From: Paracentrotus lividus
Lineage: Eukaryota; Echinodermata; Echinoidea; Camarodonta; Echinidae
NCBI GenBank assembly: GCA_940671915.1
Contig: CALNVZ010003435.1
Location: 988,576 to 1,052,575 of the forward strand
Direction of reading: 5' to 3'
DNA: 64,000 nt
In this document: in pieces, positions 55,905 to 64,000 of the stretch
Layout: each line of letters starts with the position of its first letter
How positions within the stretch are numbered: position 1 is the first letter of the stretch
Translations under genes and position numbers: made by a program
The notes under the pieces: model-generated
Seen by the model: only the letters and a program-made list of their open reading frames with translations
The model's database searches: none
Told to the model about the DNA's origin: nothing

Positions 55905-58130
55905 CTTTTATTATGTTATTCATTGTTTTTCTCACTTTCCTTATGTTATTCATTGTTTTTCTCACTTTCCTGATGTTACTCATTGTTTTCCTCACTTTCC
56001 TTCTTACTTTCTTTATGTTACTCATTGTTTTTCTCACTTTACTTATGTAATTCATTGTTTTTCTCACTTTTTAATGTTATTGTCCCCGCCGAACGAGTTC
56101 GAGCAGGGGACTATGAAACGGGCTCCGTACGTGTGTATGTGTGTGTGTCCGAAATTCCGGTTTCGTGGCGGGTCCGTATTGAATCAAAAATCTTCAATTT
56201 TGGCTTAACTTTCCTTCGCCATTTTCTCAATTCCATTTCGATTCGTTATCCGTTTATATGTTAGCCACTAGGATTGGTGCTACCCAAAACTTCTTCACAA
56301 GGAATTTTGACCTGTTGACCTTTGGACCCCGAAATTGAACCTATAGTGTGTTAATTGGCTACAAAATGCACTTCATAAGAGCCGGCCATTTTCAATCCTG
56401 AGTTGTTTCGAATCCACAGTTTTGCCTTTATTATGAATAGCACTAGGTTGAGGTGCTTACAAACATTTTCTTCATCCGAAATTTTGACTTTGACCTGTTG
56501 AACCTTTATTTTTCTACTGCTATTTGTTAATTGGCTTAACAAAAATTGCTTACTCCTTCCCATTTTTTCTTTCCGATGTTTTGAATTCTACCGTTTGCTT
56601 TTATTGTGATAGGGCACTAGGTGGATGGCATACAAAAAACTTTCATTCACAAACCGATTTTGACCATATTGACCTTTACCTCTTATTTTTTACCTATATT
56701 GTTAATTGGCTACAAAATGCTTACTTTCTCGCCATTTTTTCATCCGATTTCGATTCCGTTTTGCTTTATGTGATAGCACTAGGGTAAGGACTACAAACTT
56801 GTCACGGAATTTGATTTTGAACCCTTTGACCTTTGACCTTCAATTTTACTTTATATTGTTAATGGACCAAAATGCTTACCCCTTCCACCATTTTTCATCC
56901 GATTTCAATTCGCTTGCTTTTGTGATAAGCACTAGGTAATAGCTAACAAAAATTCTCCACAGAATTTTGGACTTTTGGACCTTTGAAACCTTTATATTGT
57001 TAATGTGGCTACAAAATGCTACTCCTTCGCCATTTTCAATCCGATTTCGATTTCGTGTTTAGCTTTATTGCTGATAAGCACTAAGTGAGGATACCAAAAA
57101 CTTTCTTCCACGAGATTTTGAACCCAATTTGACCTTTGACCTTGATTTCGACTTTATAATTGGCTACAAAAATGCTACTCCTTCCACCATTTTCATCCTA
57201 TTTTTCGATTCTGTGCTTTTATGTGATAGCACTAGGGTGATGGTACAATACTTTCTCACGATTGACCTTGACTTGACCATTGAATTTTGACCTTAATGTA
57301 ATTGGCTTCAAAATGCTTACTCCTTCGCCATTTTTCATCCGATTTTCGATTCTGTTTGCTTATGTGATAGCACTAGGTTGAGGGCTACATAAACTTTCTT
57401 CACAGAATTTTTGACCTGATTCCTTTGACCTTGATTTTTGACTATATTGTTAATTGCTACAAAATATTGCTTTACTTCCCTCGCCCATTTTCATCCGATT
57501 ATTCCGTTTGCTTTATGTGATAGCACTAGGGTGAGGCTACCAAACGTTGTCTTCAACAGAATTTTGACTTTTGACCCCTTTGACCTTTGACCTTGACTTT
57601 GACCTATATTGTTACATTGGCTACAAAATGCTACTTCTTCGCCACTTTTTACCCGATTTTCGATTCTGGTTTGCCCTTATATGATAGCACTGATCGTGAT
57701 ATTTATGGGAAATTTTACATTATCGGCGGCGGACATATATTACGCATCGCGTAATTTACTAATCCACTGTGTTTTTTACTTTCCTTATGTTATTCATTGT
57801 TTTTCTCTTTTTCCTTATGTTATTCATTATTTTTCTCACTTTCTTTTATGTTTATTCATTGTTTTTCTCTCTTTCCATATGTTATTCATTGTTTTTCTCT
57901 CTTTCCTTATGTTATTCATTGTTTTTCTCCCTTTCCTTATGTTACTCATTATTTTTCTCTCTTTCCTTATTTTATTCATGGTTTTTCTCACTTTCTTATG
58001 TTATTCATTGTTTTTCTCTCTTTCCTTATGTTATTCATTGTTTTTCCTTATGTTATTTTTGTTTCTCTATTTCCTAAACATATTTGTTATTTCTATTTTC
58101 TTATTCATTGATTTCTCTTTATTGCTAATG
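55905..58130. repeat. 30-bp minisatellite, blocks 3 and 4, split by a HINE element
   Basis: Tandem TTATTCATTG/TTTTTCTCACTTTCC units occupy 55905-56076 and resume at about 57768-58130, with the element at 56081-57762 between them. Confidence 0.85.
56081..57762 (+). mobile_element. HINE-type element, family A copy 2
   Basis: Same start as the copy at 3517 (TGTCCCCGCCGAACGAG), a short GT-rich tract in place of the GTCC repeat, ten or so 150-bp units with many small indels, the inner repeat TCGGCGGCGGACA (one change), a perfect 3' hairpin TTACGC-ATC-GCGTAA (57740-57754) and CTAA followed by T. The many one-base insertions in homopolymers suggest either age or read errors. Confidence 0.75.
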
Positions 58131-58439
58131 GTATTTATTGTTCTGTCTCGATTGTTTTATCTTTCTATAATGCATTATAGATAGTAATAGATTGCTTCAT
58201 GCATTACTTCTGGGTTTGCTCCTCCAACATGTGACATCATCAAATTGCCTTTAAAAATATCCATGAATCTTCTAATTGAACCTGATTGTGTATACAATGT
58301 TCAAAGCAGCATTGGTCGTGAGCGCAATATGCTAAAGGGATCAACTAAACAGTGTTCTGTTTCTCATGTACTAAACTTGATAATGCAATTGAATTCAACA
58401 AGATTGGCATCTTCATTACTATTTAACTTTAACCGTTTT

Positions 58440-58700
58440 TAATTTACATATGAAAACACATGATGAGCCAAAGCTACTAAACCAAAGAAGATGCACAACA
58501 GACAAGACTAAATGTTTGGTTTGTGAAAAAGAATCCATTACAAAAACTGATCTTAGTGTTCACATGACAATGAATTCAGAATGAAAACCTGTTTAGTGCT
58601 CTTTGTATAATAAGGTCTTTACATACAATTGTCGCCTTACGCTCCATATGAGAACACATACTGCAGAAAAACCTTTTGAGTGCAAATTGTGTAGTTTGTG
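58440..58700 (+). pseudogene. C2H2 finger pseudogene
   Basis: Pieces match array B fingers 1-3: HMKTHDEPKLLNQRR, CLVCEKESITKTDLSVH (with Phe-region changes), a stop after MTMNSE, then [17 protein letters not shown] and [13 protein letters not shown], where similarity ends. It has stop codons and a lost Cys (CSLYN). Confidence 0.75.
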
Positions 58701-58849
58701 GACATTGATCCGCAAGGGTCCGCCACCGATGTCGACCCTGGGCGATGAGGACAGCTTCATTCCAGCTAGTGTCTCGTTTCTGAAATGTAACTTGATTGAT
58801 TTGAAGATATCCAAGATGATGCTTAAAGCCTTTTAGATGCAATTAAGAG

Positions 58850-59800
58850 TGTTGTAGAGCAATTCAGTACACAAATGGGCAATAATTGAATTTTTAGATA
58901 TTGTAACACTGTCCTAATTATGGCTAATAACAAGTCAAAACAATGGTTCCTTAATAACTTTTTATATAAAGACTGAATTATGACTGTTCTGACTGGGGGA
59001 GGGGTTTCGGCCAATTTAACCATTTATAAAACATCCATGATTGCTGCGGAACCGCTTCCAACCCCAAATAATATGCCTTTTGGTGACTTTTCCTTTAAAG
59101 CGCAGTGCAGCTATTATTCTAAGAACACTGTCCATTGTGTTGTTACGTGATACAACATTGCATTATTGCATGTAAGACCTAAATAGAATGTAAGATAATA
59201 TTTTGCTTTCATTTCAGAAACATAAAAGAGCAAAAATCATTAATAAATACGTAAAAATAAAAATAATCGAAAACAATAGAAGGTGATAAAACAAAAGAAT
59301 GCAATGGAATTCATGAGAAAGTCAAACTTTTTAATCAAAATGTTTAATTTTATACCCAGCAACTTTAAAAAAAAAAAGCTTCATAGCAATTAAAAAGAAA
59401 ATATTGATGAATTTCTAAAAATAGACGTTTAATTTTCATAAATTTGCATAATTGATAAAGTGTTGTCTCAAAATACAAACAAACAGTACAGGGTTATATT
59501 ATACATATGCCTCAACATCCATACAAAATTTTACATTGATCGGACCATTATTACCTGAGATATCTTCTTTTTTCAATAATTGAATAAATTAGTGCAAAAT
59601 CACGTTTTTGCACTTTTTGCATATTTCGGAGTAATTTCTAAATTCCAAAGAGACTTGGAGTGGTAATTGTGAAGTATATTGGTTGCATAATGTTTTTTTT
59701 TTGTACTTAAACATCATTTGGACTGAAATACTTGACATAAATGCCTCAAAATGATCCAAAACAGAGCTGACATCAGGTGTACCCAAACTTTTGGAGGGCA
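58850..59800. other. AT-rich stretch ending in a Tc1-like terminus
   Basis: No exon. CCAAACTTTTGGAGGGCAGT before GTA at about 59784-59806 looks like a Tc1/mariner right end. A matching left end was not found. Confidence 0.4.
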
Positions 59801-60057
59801 GTGTATACTAAAAACATGTGTGCTGATTTCTTCTTTTTAGATTCATTTGGACACCAGTCTATAATTTCCCAACATCAAGCATGAACTGTAATGTGTTTAT
59901 TTGCTGACTGAATAATAGTAATGAACAAATTTTCATCTCTGCAACTATATGAGAATGTATGCACATGAGAGAAAAGCTGTGTTCAATATTCTTGTAGTTT
60001 AATGCAGATCAAAGATTTTTTTTTTAAATTTGAAAGAACTTAACTGTTATTTCACAG

Positions 60058-60910
60058 ATGAGAAGACTATTTTGGACAATATCAGTGGGCCTTCAAGAAC
60101 AACATGCCCTAACTACAAACACAGATCTAAAGACTCATCTCAAGGTCTACATGATGCAGGTATTTTCAGCATCAAGAATAATATACAAAATCCATTTATA
60201 CCGTGTGCAATAAGTATTGTCACCCCCTACATCATGCTTGTATTAAACTTAGTACTTAGGGGAGTAATGATTTCGGATTTGAAAAATATGCCAACTTAGC
60301 TGTTGAAATTACCATTTGTATGATGTATAGATGAACTTTGTGTGATGTGTATAAGTAGAGCAATGCTGGTTTGAACTTTGATGCATGAATTTAGAAATCT
60401 CGAACCTCCTTGCAGACATTGAAAAATGGTGGACAATAACGACAAAAGGAAGATGGAAAGTACTGAGAGCGAAAGGAAATTAGCTAAAACTTGGGGGAAA
60501 AAGGGAAACAAACAAAGAGATACCAAGTCTGCTTGGCAGGTCAAAAAGATGGGTTTAACACTGTTGCAAGGTCCGGGGAGATGGGGTGAAGAATAAGCAT
60601 CGATCAGTAAGGCCGTTTTTACTGGGTCAAGCTTAGAAAAATTGGAGAGATCGTGGGTCCAGCGTCATTGACCCCCAGTGGGAAACTATTTCCGTTAAAT
60701 TGCTATCATAATGTTAGTTAATATCAATGTTAACTGATATATTGTAAGTCAAAATATTGTATTTATACCAATACAATTCAGTCAAACAATGATTATACTG
60801 CATTTTTGTATATTCTATATAAGGGGCGACAATACTTATTGCACACGGTATACATGTAGATCTAAGAAGAGAAAATCTTTCTAGTGCTAATCATGCAGCA
60901 TTACATATTT
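60058..60910 (+). pseudogene. linker exon C10 cut by a MITE
   Basis: Acceptor TTTCACAG, phase 1: DEKTILDNISGPSRTT, CPNYKHRSKDSSQGL, HDAGIFSIKN, NIQNPF, then the MITE. The rest of the exon (TAGATCTAAGAAGAGAAAATC, S/R-rich, and a damaged CKSC) resumes at 60851. Decayed fingers follow to 61460. Confidence 0.8.
60201..60848. mobile_element. 648-bp TA-flanked MITE inside a linker exon
   Basis: Ends CCGTGTGCAATAAGTATTGT and the inverse, with TA at 60199-60200 and 60849-60850. The flanks join to the usual linker sequence. TA target and a terminal repeat of about 22 bp point to Tc1/mariner-type mobilisation. No transposase. Confidence 0.85.
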
Positions 60911-61478
60911 CAGCTTAAGCGTTTTTTTAATTTGCATGTGAACACTTGATGAACCAAGCTACAAAACCAAAATGAGACACACCAGAGGAAAGATAAACCA
61001 GTGTTCAGTTTGTTACAAAGACATTTCAAAAACTAATCTTTCTGTCCATATGAGAACACAAAGAGGTTGTAGTTACAGATGTTGAGATGAGAGCTGTCTT
61101 GTACTTCGTATGAAAATTAAAACACATGAGAAAAGCCTTTCAAGTGTCATTCTTCTAGTTTTAGATGACTTTGAAAGAGCAGTCTAACAATCAACATGAG
61201 AACACATACAGGGGAAAAACCTTTTGAATGCATTCATTGTAGTTTTGAATGTTCTTGAAAGTGCAGTTTTACAATCCATATGAGAAATCAAACAGAAGAA
61301 AGGCCTTTTGAATGTAATTCTTGAAGTTACAGAACAATATTTCAAACAAATCTGGAATGCATTCATAGTAGTTTCAAATGTCGTTGAAAGTGCAGTATGA
61401 GAAATAAAACAGATGAAGAGCCTTTTGAATGCAATTCTTGCAGTTACAGAACAATCATTTAAAACAAATTTTGATTAA

Positions 61479-62191
61479 CCCTAAAAGGCCTGGGGGGGGG
61501 CGGATTCCGCCCCCCCCCTCGACGTTTCGCGCAAGATCTCGGTAACGCATAAAGCTGTCGTCACGCCGTTTCATGACTTTTTTCTTTCAAGTCTCGCGCA
61601 ACTTTTAAGACCAAATTCGCGACGTCCGGGTACGCGGTTCTTAAGTTACGCAACATTTTGTACATGCTCGTCAGACCGAAAATTGCTCAAAACGTGATTT
61701 TGTGTACAAATCCAATACAAATGTATTTATTCATAAATGTATGATTATTTTTGCTTTTACTGCTTCAAATTAATTAGTTTTTGGTTCTTTGTGGTCGTGA
61801 TAATGTCGCCGACAATTAACATTGAAAAAACAATAGAAAACAAAAAGTAAAAAAACAAAGAAATACATAAGAAATGAAATTTGATACAGAATTTTTTTTA
61901 AAATCCATTTCATCAGAATCTCACAAAGAGCTTATTAATAAAAAATTAGCAAATTTGGAGCATTATTTAATGAATTAGAGCAATGTGTAAATTTATGCAT
62001 AAATTAGCATAATTAATTAATACCAAAAATTTTTCGGAACATTTGACAATGCAATTTTGGAGATTACGTCCTATGTGACGCGCGTGGCGATTTTCGTCGC
62101 GATCGCGCGGTCGACAGCCGAGATCTCAGGGGGGGGCAGAATCAGCCCCCCCCAGTCATGAGATGACCAAAAAACCCCAGGCCTTTTAGGG
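61479..62191. mobile_element. piggyBac-like MITE, copy 3
   Basis: TTAA at 61475-61478 and 62192-62195. Termini CCCTAAAAGGCCTGGGG and CCCCAGGCCTTTTAGGG are perfect inverse partners. The interior is in the opposite orientation to copy 2. It ends about 21 bp before the acceptor of linker exon C11, so it has taken over part of the intron's branch-point region. Confidence 0.8.
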
Positions 62192-62216
62192 TTAAAACTT
62201 TGCTGTTATTTCACAG

Positions 62217-62376
62217 GTGGGAAGACAAATTTGGACAACATCAGGGGGCCTTCAAGAAGAACACGCCAAAGCTGCAAAGGCTGTCCTAAAGACTCATCTC
62301 CAGGTCTATATGATGCAGGTATTTCCAGCAACAAGAATATACAAAATTCATCTAGATCTGAAAGGGGAAAGGGGAA
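62217..62376 (+). pseudogene. linker exon C11, frame-broken from its fingers
   Basis: Acceptor TTTCACAG, phase 1: GKTNLDNIRGPSRRTR, QSCKGCPKDSSPGLY, DAGISSNKNIQNSS, RSERGKGK and TGA. Compared with array B, the segment holding fingers 1 and most of 2 is deleted, and the join leaves the remaining fingers two bases out of frame. Confidence 0.6.
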
Positions 62377-62922
62377 ATGAGAATGCATTCAAAACTAAAA
62401 CCTGTTCAGTGCTCTTTTTGTAATACGGTCTTTACATACAATTGTCGCCTTGCATGCCATATGAGAACACATACTACAGAAAAACCTTTTGAGTGTAAAT
62501 GTTGTAGTTTCAGATGTTCTCAAAAGAGCAGTCTCGTACGTCATACGATTACACATACAGGAGAAAAACCTTTCAAATGTAATCATTGTAGTTTCAGATG
62601 TTCTAAGAAGGTCAATCTTAAACTCCATATGAGAACACATACAGGAGAAAAGCCTTTTGAATGCAATCATTGTAGTTTCAGATGTTCTCTTAAGAAAAAT
62701 CTCAAGCTCCATATGAGAACACATACAGGAGAAAAACCTTTTGAATGCAATCATTGTAGTTTCAGATGTTCTCATAGGAGCAATCTCAAAAAGCATATAA
62801 GAACACATACAGGAGAGAAGCCTTTCAAATGCAATCATTGTAGTTTCAGATGTTCTCTTAAGAGCAGTCTCAAAAAGCATATGAGAATACATACAAGAAA
62901 GAAGCCTATTGAATGCAAATGA
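62377..62922 (+). CDS. C2H2 zinc-finger array C
   Basis: An open frame with six fingers: [85 protein letters not shown] and [17 protein letters not shown], ending TRKKPIECK and TGA. Residues -1,2,3,6 in the last four are K-V-N-L, L-K-N-L, H-S-N-K and L-S-S-K. The ATG at 62377 is in frame, but the array is out of frame with linker C11, so it is expressed only if a start or splice inside is used. It may be a pseudogene with a preserved frame. Confidence 0.6.
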   Translation: MRMHSKLKPVQCSFCNTVFTYNCRLACHMRTHTTEKPFECKCCSFRCSQKSSLVRHTITHTGEKPFKCNHCSFRCSKKVNLKLHMRTHTGEKPFECNHCSFRCSLKKNLKLHMRTHTGEKPFECNHCSFRCSHRSNLKKHIRTHTGEKPFKCNHCSFRCSLKSSLKKHMRIHTRKKPIECK

Positions 62923-63110
62923 GAACACATACATGAGAAATGCACATGAGAAATGCAATCATTGTAGTGTCAGATGTTCTCATAAGAGCAATCTCAAAAA
63001 CCATATCAGAATACATACAGGAGAGAAGTTTTTTTAATGCAATAAATGTAATTTCAGATTTTCTCAAAGGAGCCATCTTACAACCCATATTAGAACACAT
63101 ACACATTATG
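62923..63110 (+). pseudogene. trailing finger remnants of array C
   Basis: ATGCAATCATTGTAGTGTCAG and CAAAGGAGCCATCTTACAAC are finger pieces in broken frames, in the same order as after array A. Here the TTTTCTCAAAGGAGCCATC finger is not cut by a MITE. Confidence 0.7.
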
Positions 63111-64000
63111 GACATTAATGACCCCTTACACCTTTCACAAATAAATCAAGAGCTTTGTTCCAAAAGGGACTAAATCCATATTTGACCAAAGTTCACTTTT
63201 TAAGCCAAATGATATGCACCTAGTACAAGGGATTAAAATGCCCAAAATCGCATTTCAATTTTTTTTAAATAAATATTTTGATGTTTCAAATTTCGGTTTC
63301 ATTCCAAAAGGGACTAAATCCAAAACAGTTTCATTCCAATTGGGACTTAATTCACTGTGTGGATTCTAAATATTTTAACTTTAACTATGTTCCCGTCGCA
63401 TATATTCTGAGTTTTTGTAGATATTGATCTAAGATCTTTACAGAAAATTTGATTAATTTTTAAGAATTTTATGAATGTTCTTAGATTTAGTCCCTATTTG
63501 GAATCAAATATTTGAACCGACTGAAAATCAAATTTTTGGCAAAAAAAAAAAAAAAAAAAAATCTTCAAAATTTAAAATTTTACTTATTCTAGCAATTTAA
63601 CATGATATTTATTGTGAGTGAGAAATAAGGCGGCCGTTATGAGGGTAAAAAGTGGATACAACCAGGGAAGAGTGGAGACATAAGCTAAAAAAAAATGATC
63701 GATTTGGTGGCCATTTTGTTTATGCAAAAAAGGCGTTGAAAACATGGGAAGTCGGCTTCGAAACTGGTCTTTATCAGATTCAGCACACTTAAATTATGTG
63801 AAATAGACCGGTTCCCAACTTTAACCTAAGAGTTGAAGAACATTTGAGCCTAATTTGGTAAAGTTATAGCCCCATTTTATTGCGTAAGCCTCCGATCGAG
63901 ACTACATGTCTCGTCGGGTTGGAAATGAGATACCGATGGTCACGCTGTGTGTCAGATGTACTTGAAGGCTTCTTACCAGTCCTTTACCTGATCTGGCGCC
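63111..64000. other. no gene recognised
   Basis: AT-rich with an A-run near 63541-63560. GGACTAAATCCA-type phrases (CCAAAAGGGACTAAATCC) repeat three to four times at 63160-63500, a loose short-unit repeat. No exon was seen. Confidence 0.5.

Noticed and set aside
57609..58184. 191-residue ORF rich in MLFIVFLSF, resembling membrane helices
   Set aside because: It is a translation of the 30-bp minisatellite; all three plus frames give similar hydrophobic strings.

Overview
The window reads as nuclear DNA of a marine invertebrate deuterostome, most likely a sea urchin. All real coding sequence is short exons with GT-AG borders and matching phases. A broken histone H2B leader plus N-tail of the sea urchin embryonic type sits in an intron. 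The intergenic DNA is packed with non-autonomous transposons, minisatellites and G-runs. The species call is inference; coding and repeat structure were read by eye, with no database search.

Left part, about 1.2-24.3 kb (+ strand): one large gene, called gene 1 here. Thirteen candidate coding exons run from an ATG at 1309 to a TAG at 24284-24286. Exons 5-13 join with consistent phases. The 5' exons look globular; the last 700 or so residues come from one 2-kb exon coding for an acidic, Ser/Thr-rich, probably disordered tail. I could not identify the protein. Exon 4 carries an apparent frameshift. Introns hold a Tc1-type foldback element, a Helentron-type (HINE) element, a three-level transposon nest (LINE in piggyBac-like MITE in TTAA foldback element, 5.64-10.15 kb), a Crypton-like fragment, several hairpin MITEs, an inverted histone H2B/H2A relic and a 2.4-kb Harbinger-like element.

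Middle, about 24.3-33.9 kb: a tandem repeat starting inside the terminal exon of gene 1, gene-poor AT-rich and G/C-run-rich sequence, a candidate first coding exon at 29412-29562, CpG-rich patches at 30.1-30.55 kb and long simple repeats at 31.0-31.8 kb.

Right part, about 29.4-63.2 kb (+ strand): a C2H2 zinc-finger locus. A candidate N-terminal exon is followed by three related phase 1-1 cassette exons (SUMO-consensus-like motifs) and then eleven copies of a linker exon, all entered in the same phase. Three copies are followed by long finger arrays (46.4-47.3, 51.7-52.7 and 62.2-62.9 kb). The rest end early, have decayed fingers, or are broken by transposons. One N-terminus could in principle splice to alternative finger ends, as in Drosophila lola, or this may be a tandem cluster of decaying duplicates. 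Interleaved are a Penelope-like retroelement (35.8-37.9 kb), a second HINE family (43.1-44.6 kb), another copy of the first HINE family inserted in a 30-bp minisatellite (56.1-57.8 kb), two more piggyBac-like MITEs and a TA-flanked MITE that cuts a linker exon.
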